A stretch of DNA of 15,114 nt from a bacterium (GTDB lineage: Bacteria > Patescibacteriota > Saccharimonadia > UBA4664): positions 1 through 15,114 of the forward strand of contig DAIDKY010000013.1 of NCBI GenBank assembly GCA_027449805.1. The letters are read 5' to 3'. The notes beneath the pieces were generated by a model, which searched no databases, was not told the origin of the DNA, and saw only the letters and a program-made list of their open reading frames with translations. This document shows, piece by piece, positions 1 to 5,939 of the stretch (position 1 is its first letter; each line of letters starts with the position of its first letter). The translations under genes were made by a program, and so were the position numbers.

Positions 1-68
1 TAAAACCTTAGGTCTTTTATATCTTTTGGTAAAAATCCTTCTTTGTGTTCAAAGCCGGCCTCCCATTT
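1..68 (-). other. In-frame continuation of the rarA coding sequence beyond its stop
   Basis: Read in the rarA frame past the TAA at 69-71, these bases encode KWEAGFEHKEGFLPKDIKDL and then RF, with no further stop before the window edge. RarA proteins normally continue after the GYGKG-like motif with an aromatic residue, a Lys-aromatic pair, a short loop and the EQ-YLP-EL-G-RYY segment. This stretch matches that pattern (the EGFLPKDIKD part). The preserved reading frame suggests a recent nonsense change, a strain variant or an assembly error rather than a long-dead remnant. Confidence 0.75.
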
Positions 69-1184
69 TTAGTCCTTGCCGTAATCGAGCTCTCTCATCA
101 GTTTGGTCGGCGCATTACGCAAGTGGGCCGGTACCTCGGCGGCGGGATGTTCCCGCACGGCGGCCTGAGCACGGCCAATAGCATCATAGGCAACGCGGCT
201 TTTGGGCGCTTCGGTCAAGGCAATAACTGCCTGAGAAAGGATAATTCTGCCTTCTGGCATACCGATCCGTTCGATCGCCATAAAGGCTGATGTTGCCAAG
301 GTTAGCATCGAGTTGTCTGCCAAACCAATATCCTCCGAGGCCAGAATAACCAGACGCCGGGCGATGAACTTAGGGTCCTCGCCACTCTCGATCATCCGCG
401 CCAAGTAAAAGAGCGCCGCATCAACGGCCCCGCCCCGGATACTTTTGATAAAAGCCGAGATGACGTTGTAATGATACTCACCGCCCTTGTCATACTTGAG
501 GGCGGTCTTCTGCATGGCCTGTTTTACCGCCTCGACGGTAATCGTATTGTCGACCAGCCCAGCTGCCATCTCGAGCCCGTTTAGTGCCACGCGCGCATCT
601 CCGGCTGCTAATTGAGCAAGCAGCTTTACCGCCCCATCATAGATCTTCTTGCCATGGAGCTCCTGCAAACCGCGTCGAATGATCAACTCTAACTGCTCGT
701 CGGTCAGACTTTCGAGCACCACTACACGGCTGCGCGATAAGAGCGGCCCGATAACCTCAAACGAGGGATTCTCGGTAGTCGCGCCAATAAGCGTGATCGT
801 TCCATTTTCTACATGCGGCAAGAAGGCGTCTTGCTGAGCTTTGTTAAAACGGTGAATCTCATCAACAAACAAGACTGTGCTTTGACCAGCCTTGCGACGA
901 TCTTTTGCACGGTCTATGACCTTCTTTACATCAGGGAGCCCACTGGTTACAGCCGAGATCTCCTCAAAGGCCGCCCCGCTCGAGGTAGCGATGATCCTTG
1001 CTAGCGTCGTCTTACCGGTTCCTGGTGGTCCCCAGAGGATAAGCGAGCTCGGGGTTTGGTTCTCGATCATAGTACGTATAAACTGCCCCTCCCCCACGAC
1101 CTGGAGCTGCCCAATGTAATCATTTAGACTGCGCGGGCGAACGCGATCGGCTAGGGGTGCATCGTTACGATCAAACAAGTTCAT
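69..1184 (-). CDS. rarA: Replication-associated recombination protein A (RarA/MgsA AAA+ ATPase), C-terminally truncated
   Basis: RarA is a clamp-loader-like AAA+ ATPase that acts on stalled replication forks. The 371-residue product has the Walker A motif GPPGTGKTT (residues 52-60), Walker B/DEIH (about 104-111), sensor 1 GATTENPSFE (about 134-143), and an arginine-rich SRSR segment just after it. The middle and C-terminal helical region with the family sequence LRNAPTKLM is present. Family members are usually 420-450 residues, so about 50-70 residues are missing. The TAA at 69-71 falls where an aromatic residue is expected, and the same frame continues with recognisable RarA sequence to the window edge (see the entry for 1-68). 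The ATPase core is intact, but the tetramerisation region is cut. The ATG at 1184 has no Shine-Dalgarno and sits 6 bases after a TATACT box, which suggests a leaderless mRNA. The gene follows rpsJ after a hairpin. Identity is near certain; whether the protein is functional is open. Confidence 0.95.
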   Translation of the reverse strand: MNLFDRNDAPLADRVRPRSLNDYIGQLQVVGEGQFIRTMIENQTPSSLILWGPPGTGKTTLARIIATSSGAAFEEISAVTSGLPDVKKVIDRAKDRRKAGQSTVLFVDEIHRFNKAQQDAFLPHVENGTITLIGATTENPSFEVIGPLLSRSRVVVLESLTDEQLELIIRRGLQELHGKKIYDGAVKLLAQLAAGDARVALNGLEMAAGLVDNTITVEAVKQAMQKTALKYDKGGEYHYNVISAFIKSIRGGAVDAALFYLARMIESGEDPKFIARRLVILASEDIGLADNSMLTLATSAFMAIERIGMPEGRIILSQAVIALTEAPKSRVAYDAIGRAQAAVREHPAAEVPAHLRNAPTKLMRELDYGKD

Positions 1185-1196
1185 AGACCTAGTATA
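1185..1196 (-). promoter_or_regulatory. Leaderless promoter of rarA (-10 box)
   Basis: On the minus strand TATACT (1196-1191) is followed by six bases and the rarA ATG (1184). Transcription would therefore start at or next to the start codon. The surrounding 10-mer GTTATACTAG is identical to the one in front of the ABC-F gene at 10832. No convincing -35 hexamer is visible; that position falls in the upstream hairpin. Confidence 0.6.
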
Positions 1197-1200
1197 ACTA

Positions 1201-1225
1201 AGAAAGGAGCCGTTGGCTCCTTTCT
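1201..1225 (-). terminator. Hairpin terminator after rpsJ
   Basis: This is a perfect 11-bp inverted repeat (AGAAAGGAGCC / GGCTCCTTTCT) with a 3-base loop, 18 bases after the rpsJ stop. The lower stem ends in a T-rich arm, but no long T-tract follows. It lies directly upstream of the rarA -10 box, so it separates the two transcription units. Confidence 0.65.
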
Positions 1226-1243
1226 AATCGTGCATTGATAAAG

Positions 1244-1567
1244 CTACATCTTGATTTCGATGTCGACACCGGCCGGAAGGTTCAGGTTCATCAAGGCGTC
1301 GATCGTCTTGGCGGTCGGCTCAGTGATGTCGATGAGGCGCTTGTGAGTTCGAATCTCAAACTGCTCACGGGCATCCTTGTAGACGTGCGGCGAACGTAGA
1401 ACGGTCGTAACCTGGCGCTCGGTTGGCAGAGGGATTGGGCCCGCAATCTTGGCGCCGGTACGAGTGGCGGTATCAAGAATCTGCTTGGCACTCTGATCGA
1501 TTACTTTTGAATCATAGGCCTTTAGACGAATACGAATTCGTTGCTTTTCGGTAGTTTCGGTGGGCAT
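1244..1567 (-). CDS. rpsJ: 30S ribosomal protein S10
   Basis: S10 is a small-subunit head protein and, as NusE, part of the antitermination complex. The 107-residue product is the usual length. It shows the hallmark segments GPIPLPT (about 43-49), RSPHVYKDAREQFE and RTHKRLIDI, and it ends with a typical LPAGVDIEIKM tail. The start is supported by AGGAG upstream of the ATG. The gene is preceded by its own promoter (1652-1680) and followed by a hairpin and rarA. It is therefore detached from rplC-rplD and the rest of the S10 operon that it heads in most bacteria. Confidence 0.98.
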   Translation of the reverse strand: MPTETTEKQRIRIRLKAYDSKVIDQSAKQILDTATRTGAKIAGPIPLPTERQVTTVLRSPHVYKDAREQFEIRTHKRLIDITEPTAKTIDALMNLNLPAGVDIEIKM

Positions 1568-1651
1568 GTTAGTCTCCTGGTGCTATACCGTAACCTCTTC
1601 GCGGAATGAGACCGGACGAGTTCTCGGTATTGATTAATTTGTATGGCCGAT

Positions 1652-1680
1652 ATTATAGCTGGGTTAACACAATATTACAA
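1652..1680 (-). promoter_or_regulatory. Promoter of rpsJ
   Basis: On the minus strand TTGTAA (1680-1675) and TATAAT (1657-1652) are separated by 17 bases. The predicted start near 1645 leaves a leader of about 78 bases before the rpsJ ATG. It lies just downstream of the terminator of the preceding small gene. Confidence 0.65.
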
Positions 1681-1684
1681 GATA

Positions 1685-1724
1685 GACTAAAGCCCCGACC
1701 GAAGCCGAAGCTTTAGTCAGGGCT
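1685..1724 (-). terminator. Terminator hairpin with two alternative stems after the 1730-2131 gene
   Basis: Two mutually exclusive 9-bp stems overlap here. One pairs AGCCCTGAC with GTCGGGGCT (1724-1716 with 1699-1691, one G-T pair) and encloses a small AAGC-TTCG-GCTT hairpin. The other is a perfect GACTAAAGC/GCTTTAGTC pairing (1718-1710 with 1693-1685). It sits 5 bases after the stop of the upstream gene and before the rpsJ promoter. The T-tail is short (TTT), so termination is probable but not certain. Confidence 0.6.
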
Positions 1725-1729
1725 AGATG

Positions 1730-2131
1730 TTAGGACCAGTCCCAGCTGGCGCGGTGACGCGTGCGATAGGGCTCGACCTCGGTGATGACCTCGCCGATGG
1801 AGTTGAACTCCTGGGCGACGGCGTGGAGTTGTCGGCGAGCCTTCTGGCGGGCCGGCTTCTCGTAACCGAGTCGTCGGTAGTCCTTCGGCGGTCCCGTGCG
1901 GACGAAGCGCCGCCACTCGCTGTCGGCGAAGTGCACCCCGCAGGGGAAGTCCCACTTCCAGGCGTAAGCCGCGCAGCCGAAGCCGTGGTAGCCTGATCCG
2001 TAGCGCTCCTTGTACTCGGTGATACCCGCTGCGGCGCAGATGCCGTCGCGGTGGTCGTGCCGCTCGGTGAGTCGTGCCGTACCGGTGAGGATTGCGACCT
2101 CGCTCGGGATGTGCACGATGGTGCGTGACAT
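1730..2131 (-). CDS. Hypothetical protein, 133 aa, between rpsJ and tuf
   Basis: I do not recognise this family. The 133-residue product is soluble-looking, with no signal peptide or membrane segment. Its centre (about residues 45-77) is rich in Gly, aromatics and Cys (GYHGFGCAAY, then WKWDFPCGVHF), followed by a basic stretch (KPARQKARR, about 92-100) and an acidic-to-basic tail ending SWDWS. Cysteines at about 32, 53 and 64 with nearby histidines could bind metal, but no standard zinc motif is evident. The frame was chosen over two overlapping Arg/Pro-rich minus-strand frames because AAGGAG precedes this ATG at good spacing and the composition is protein-like. The gene looks clearly richer in G+C than tuf and rpsJ around it, consistent with acquisition. 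It has its own promoter, a leader with a possible 12-codon ORF, and a terminator. Confidence 0.7.
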   Translation of the reverse strand: MSRTIVHIPSEVAILTGTARLTERHDHRDGICAAAGITEYKERYGSGYHGFGCAAYAWKWDFPCGVHFADSEWRRFVRTGPPKDYRRLGYEKPARQKARRQLHAVAQEFNSIGEVITEVEPYRTRHRASWDWS

Positions 2132-2167
2132 GTTGGCTCCTTACGCAGGAGAACCACACTCGGGTTC

Positions 2168-2206
2168 TTACCTACATAAGTAGCTCGACGACCAGAACTT
2201 CTTCAT
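2168..2206 (-). CDS. Possible 12-residue leader peptide
   Basis: In the leader of the 1730-2131 gene, ATG (2206-2204) preceded by GAGAGGAG opens a 12-codon frame (MKKFWSSSYLCR) ending in TAA. The stop overlaps a 6-bp hairpin AGAACC/GGTTCT (2150-2168). GCAGGA at the leader start codon could also pair with TCCTGC at 2150-2145. This looks like an attenuation or translational-coupling leader, but so short an ORF could be chance. Confidence 0.3.
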   Translation of the reverse strand: MKKFWSSSYLCR

Positions 2207-2243
2207 CCTGCTCCTCTCGGTAGTGGGGTAAAGACTATAACAT

Positions 2244-2272
2244 ATTATAGTATAGTTTCTATATAATAGCAA
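2244..2272 (-). promoter_or_regulatory. Promoter of the 1730-2131 gene
   Basis: On the minus strand TTGCTA (2272-2267), a 17-base spacer and TATAAT (2249-2244) lie in a very AT-rich stretch. A second -10-like TATACT lies a few bases upstream. The predicted leader is about 105 bases, unusually long for this window. Confidence 0.6.
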
Positions 2273-2291
2273 GCACTAAGTATTCTTAACT

Positions 2292-2315
2292 AAAAAAACC
2301 GGGCACTAAGCCCGG
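2292..2315 (-). terminator. Rho-independent terminator of tuf
   Basis: Minus-strand stem CCGGGC / GCCCGG with loop TTAGT (2315-2299) is followed at once by seven T residues (2298-2292). It is a textbook intrinsic terminator 22 bases after the tuf stop. Confidence 0.9.
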
Positions 2316-2337
2316 CTTCTTAGGAGTAACTGGAAAG

Positions 2338-3519
2338 TTACTTGATGATCTTGGTTACGACACCGGCGCCGACAGTACGGCCGCCTTCGCGGATAGCGAA
2401 GCGTAGACCCTCTTCCATGGCGATCGGGGCGATTAGCTCGACCTTCATCTGGACGTTGTCGCCCGGCATGACCATCTCCATACCCTCAGGCAGGGTGACG
2501 GCACCGGTCACGTCAGTGGTGCGGATGTAGAACTGAGGCTTGTAGCCCTTAAAGAATGGGGTGTGGCGACCGCCCTCGTCCTTCTTTAGGACGTAAACCT
2601 CGGCCTCAAAGTTGGTGTGAGGCGTAATCGAACCGGGCTTGGCCAGAACCTGACCGCGCTCGATGTCGGTGCGCTCAATACCGCGCAAGAGGACACCAAC
2701 GTTGTCACCGGCCTGGGCGTCGTTGAGAAGCTTCTTGAACATCTCGACACCAGTAACGGTCGACTCTTTGTTAGGGTGGATACCCACGATAGAGATCGGA
2801 TCACCAACCTTAACCTTGCCCTGCTCGATACGACCGGTGGCAACCGTACCACGGCCCTTAATCGAGAAGACGTCTTCGATCGGCATCAGGAAAGGCTTAT
2901 CAACCTCGCGCTTTGGCTCAGGGAAGTAGTCATCCATGGCCTTGACCAGCTCAAGAATCTGCTTCTCGGCCTCAGCGTCGCCCTCGAGAGCCTTAAGGGC
3001 GGAACCCTTAACGATTGGGGCGTCGGCGTCGAAGTCGTTCTTCTCCAGAAGCTCACGAATCTCCATCTCGACCAGCTCAGCCAGCTCAGGGTCGGCCTGG
3101 TCCATCTTGTTCAAGAAGACGAGGATCGAAGGCACACCGACCTGCTTGGCCAGCAAGACGTGCTCGCGGGTCTGAGGCATCGGGCCGTCGGCGGCCGAGA
3201 CGACGAGGATAGCACCGTCGATCTGGGCGGCACCGGTGATCATGTTCTTAACGTAGTCGGCGTGACCAGGCATGTCGACGTGGGCGTAGTGGCGCTTCTC
3301 GCTCTCGTACTCCTGGTGCGAGGTAGCGATGGTAATACCGCGCTGCTTCTCTTCGGGAGCATTGTCGATCTTGTCGAAGGCAATGGCCTTGTTAATTTCG
3401 GACGGCTGGTGCTTGGCCAACACGGTCGTGATGGCGGCAGTTAAGGTCGTCTTACCGTGGTCGACGTGACCCATGGTTCCGACGTTCAGGTGGGGCTTAT
3501 TACGGTTGAATTCAGCCAT
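2338..3519 (-). CDS. tuf: Elongation factor Tu
   Basis: EF-Tu is the GTPase that delivers aminoacyl-tRNA to the ribosome. The product is 393 residues, the usual length. G1 is GHVDHGKT (17-24), followed by RGITI in switch I, the G3 motif DMPGH, and G4 NKMD; the beta-barrel domains end in VGAGVVTKIIK. The G3 Met replaces the Cys common in EF-Tu (DCPGH). The start at 3519 is chosen because AGGAG lies just upstream and MAEFNRNKPHLNVGTMGH is a standard N-terminus; the frame stays open further upstream to 3609, but that stretch is leader sequence. The gene has its own promoter and intrinsic terminator and is separated from fusA by an opposite-strand gene, so it is a single-gene unit here. Confidence 0.99.
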   Translation of the reverse strand: MAEFNRNKPHLNVGTMGHVDHGKTTLTAAITTVLAKHQPSEINKAIAFDKIDNAPEEKQRGITIATSHQEYESEKRHYAHVDMPGHADYVKNMITGAAQIDGAILVVSAADGPMPQTREHVLLAKQVGVPSILVFLNKMDQADPELAELVEMEIRELLEKNDFDADAPIVKGSALKALEGDAEAEKQILELVKAMDDYFPEPKREVDKPFLMPIEDVFSIKGRGTVATGRIEQGKVKVGDPISIVGIHPNKESTVTGVEMFKKLLNDAQAGDNVGVLLRGIERTDIERGQVLAKPGSITPHTNFEAEVYVLKKDEGGRHTPFFKGYKPQFYIRTTDVTGAVTLPEGMEMVMPGDNVQMKVELIAPIAMEEGLRFAIREGGRTVGAGVVTKIIK

Positions 3520-3607
3520 GATATCTCCTGTTATTGATTCATCTTTAAAATGAAGGCTGGTTTGATAAGCAATCGAACAAAAAAAGACTGCCCGATTGGA
3601 CTTCCCC

Positions 3608-3637
3608 ATTATAGTGATCTTTGAAGCTGTTTGTAAA
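3608..3637 (-). promoter_or_regulatory. Promoter of tuf
   Basis: On the minus strand TTTACA (3637-3632) and TATAAT (3613-3608) are 18 bases apart; reading TTACAA as the -35 gives 17. The leader would be about 80 bases. It contains a weak hairpin CAATCG/CGATTG (3598-3593 with 3575-3570) whose 17-base loop holds a run of seven T. Confidence 0.7.
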
Positions 3638-3661
3638 GGGTAATAATCAAAAAATCAAGTC

Positions 3662-3690
3662 TTGACGCAAATAGCTGTAAGGTCCACATT
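3662..3690 (+). promoter_or_regulatory. Possible promoter of the secreted SGNH hydrolase
   Basis: TTGACG (3662-3667) is a good -35, and CACATT (3685-3690) at 17 bases is a weak -10. It lies back-to-back with the tuf promoter in the 221-base divergent region. The weak -10 makes this tentative. Confidence 0.35.
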
Positions 3691-3740
3691 AAGAAGGTCG
3701 GCAGAGTTCGATGCTGTTTCACAATTCGGAAGGAGACATA

Positions 3741-5900
3741 ATGTCTCACATACGCAGATCGGATACCGCCATTGGTCGGACAATGGTGTTGGCTTGCCTA
3801 GCTGTAGTCATAGCAATTATTGTAAGTTTTCTCGTACCAACACCATTCATTCCAGCCGCACATGCAGCTGCACTAGTTCCGAGTAATGACATTATCTATA
3901 GTCATTTCAATGACGGACCGTTCTCGAACATAGAACTGTACCGTGTTAGCAGCGACGGTGCCGAGGCTCCATTTAGCCCCTTAACTCATGGGGCGATGGA
4001 CCCGCAGACATCACCCGACGGCAAACGGATCGTCTTTATCCAGGTGTCGGCTACCGGTCTAAATGTGGCAACAATGAGCAGTGACGGATCCGGATCGATC
4101 CATACGCTTGTTAGCGTAGGCTATGGTAGCAACCTGCAGTCGCCGCGATGGTCGCCGGATGGACGTTCAATCGCCTATATTGAAACATTCAATCAACAAG
4201 ACGGAAGTCGTGCAACCGCCATTAAACTGGTATCGAGCGACGGCCTTGGTATCGCTGCGACTCTCCTGGCCGGATCAAACATCTTCGGGCCGATCGACTG
4301 GTCTCCGGATAGTCGGCGTATCGTCTTTTCCGGTTGTTTCGACGGCCAAACCACCTATGATTCACAGCTCTATATTATCGGCAGCGATGGTACTAACCTC
4401 CACCAAGTCGATAAAATAAACTCATCAAGGGATCAATTAAGCCCGGCCTGGTCGCCAGACGGCAATACCATTTATTGGTCCGAGGCTGCCGGCAGCCGTG
4501 TTATATCAAGCGCTACCTCGACAGATCAGTTTGCCACCAACGATGGCGTTGACCGAGTTATCGAGAATAACAGCCTGATCGGCGAGGATCTTCAGCTATC
4601 TAAGAACGGTCGTACGTTGGTCTTTTGCAACTGGTACAGACAGATTGCAACTTATAGTATCGGTCGGGGAGGCCAGCCGGTTGTTTGGACCGAGCGGGGC
4701 GAGTCTGCGACTAAGCCAACCTTTGCTAATCCGATTGTGTCTGCGCTTACGATTGAACCGCCGAAACCTACAGACCCTATTCTTACCCGGAATATAACGG
4801 TTAATCTGACGCGGGTCAACGTGAGTTCGTACGAGTATGGTTGGTCGAGTAGCGACTCCACGCCTCCGAACCCTCCTTATCAAACCACTACTGATACTCA
4901 TAATGGCTACGGCATACTCGATTACCGGCCAACTACACCCAGTAGCAGCTGGTTCTTGTGGGCCAGACCGGTTCATACAGATGGCAGTAATGCTCCGTGG
5001 AGCCGGCCGCTCCGTGTTCGCACTCCACATGCGCCATTTTGGATCGGCCTCGGTGACTCGTACTCAAGCGGACACCACCAAGACACTGACAACCCGCTTT
5101 GTCCGCGGCTCGTCGACGTCGGTAAAAGTAATCTCGGTAGACGTCTCGCGAGGGCCTGTAACCGTGGGCGCGGGCCCGCTGATCTAGTTTTGCAGGATCC
5201 AATCTACTCATGGGTTCATACTGCTGCAAATCGTCTGAGCCGATCTGAGAATCTACCTCTAGCATGGTCGATCCAATCAATTAACATCGCTATGAGCGGG
5301 GCGAGTACTACCCAGATACTCACGAAACAGGCACCGCCGATGCAGCGGCTTCTGCAGAGGTACTTTGACTCATGGAATATTGTCAGTCTGACCGGAGGTG
5401 CTGACGACGTCGGTTTTAGTGATGCCTTGGCCGGTTTTTACAGCCAACACTTGACGAGCGTCAAAGTTCCTTGGAACACAACGAATGTTCGTGATTGTCC
5501 CGACGCGTCTGGAGTTTATAGTCGAGCCATAGCAACTGATTATACAGTCATCAGTAACCTCAAATCGATCATCGACCGTGCTATCGCAGCATCGTCATCG
5601 ACCCATATTGTCGAGGTTGGTTACGGCTACATCGTCGACTCATTAAACCCTTGCTCAGGCAACAATGGATCCGCGTCAGGGTCGCACGCCGTCGTGGATC
5701 TGCTAAACCGAAGCCTAGCGGTTCTTGTCAATCAACAGGTCTGCTTTGTCGATCTCACCGCTAATGCCGGTTTTGGTAATAATCCTGTATCCGACGGCTA
5801 CTTGCAGCTGACACGGCTCTACGGATACCCGCATCCTAATGCAAATGGACAAAATCGTATTGCAACACTTGCGGCCGATCTGGCTAGGACTATGTCTTAG
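3741..5900 (+). CDS. Secreted PD40 beta-propeller / SGNH (GDSL) hydrolase fusion
   Basis: The 719-residue protein is exported. A basic N-terminus (MSHIRRSDTAIGR) is followed by a hydrophobic stretch (about 14-38) and an AHA-A cleavage site near residue 42. Residues about 50-335 carry five TolB/PD40-type strands built on SPDG-R-I-F motifs (near 91, 138, 188, 238 and 287), i.e. a propeller. A Pro/Ser/Thr-rich linker region (about 340-430) leads to an SGNH hydrolase domain: block I GDSYSSG with nucleophile Ser440, block II Gly520, block III GGADD (552-556) where GGND is usual, and block V YPHPN with His698. Five cysteines in the C-terminal domain could form disulfides. The likely role is esterase or deacylase activity on cell-surface glycans or lipids; the substrate cannot be read. 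The start at 3741 is preceded by GGAAGGAG; an in-frame ATG 30 bases upstream lacks this. No sortase or membrane anchor is seen at the C-terminus. The gene is on the strand opposite to tuf and fusA. Confidence 0.85.
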   Translation: MSHIRRSDTAIGRTMVLACLAVVIAIIVSFLVPTPFIPAAHAAALVPSNDIIYSHFNDGPFSNIELYRVSSDGAEAPFSPLTHGAMDPQTSPDGKRIVFIQVSATGLNVATMSSDGSGSIHTLVSVGYGSNLQSPRWSPDGRSIAYIETFNQQDGSRATAIKLVSSDGLGIAATLLAGSNIFGPIDWSPDSRRIVFSGCFDGQTTYDSQLYIIGSDGTNLHQVDKINSSRDQLSPAWSPDGNTIYWSEAAGSRVISSATSTDQFATNDGVDRVIENNSLIGEDLQLSKNGRTLVFCNWYRQIATYSIGRGGQPVVWTERGESATKPTFANPIVSALTIEPPKPTDPILTRNITVNLTRVNVSSYEYGWSSSDSTPPNPPYQTTTDTHNGYGILDYRPTTPSSSWFLWARPVHTDGSNAPWSRPLRVRTPHAPFWIGLGDSYSSGHHQDTDNPLCPRLVDVGKSNLGRRLARACNRGRGPADLVLQDPIYSWVHTAANRLSRSENLPLAWSIQSINIAMSGASTTQILTKQAPPMQRLLQRYFDSWNIVSLTGGADDVGFSDALAGFYSQHLTSVKVPWNTTNVRDCPDASGVYSRAIATDYTVISNLKSIIDRAIAASSSTHIVEVGYGYIVDSLNPCSGNNGSASGSHAVVDLLNRSLAVLVNQQVCFVDLTANAGFGNNPVSDGYLQLTRLYGYPHPNANGQNRIATLAADLARTMS

Positions 5901-5913
5901 CTTGATCGGCCGC
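5871..5913 (+). terminator. Large hairpin overlapping the SGNH hydrolase stop codon
   Basis: Perfect 10-bp arms GCGGCCGATC (5871-5880) and GATCGGCCGC (5904-5913) enclose an inner 7-bp stem CTAGGAC/GTCTTAG with a 3-base loop. The last codons and the TAG (5898-5900) lie inside it. On the plus strand a TTTTTA tract follows 13-18 bases later. It sits between convergent genes, so it probably ends plus-strand transcription before fusA. Confidence 0.6.
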
Positions 5914-5939
5914 CTTAACTATTCAATTTTTATGCTTAA

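Noticed and set aside
1713..2159. Two longer minus-strand frames (148 and 144 codons) overlapping the 1730-2131 gene
   Set aside because: Both are Arg/Pro/Ser-rich with no ribosome site, typical of alternate frames in GC-rich DNA; the 133-residue frame has a clear AAGGAG and balanced composition.
2617..3444. 275-residue open frame on the plus strand opposite tuf
   Set aside because: It is an antisense shadow of EF-Tu codon bias with Val/Leu/Asp-rich low-information sequence; it has no ribosome site and the tuf frame is beyond doubt.
4596..5280. Minus-strand frames of 115-144 codons inside the SGNH hydrolase gene
   Set aside because: No ribosome site, basic low-complexity translations, and fully covered by a gene with signal peptide and catalytic motifs.
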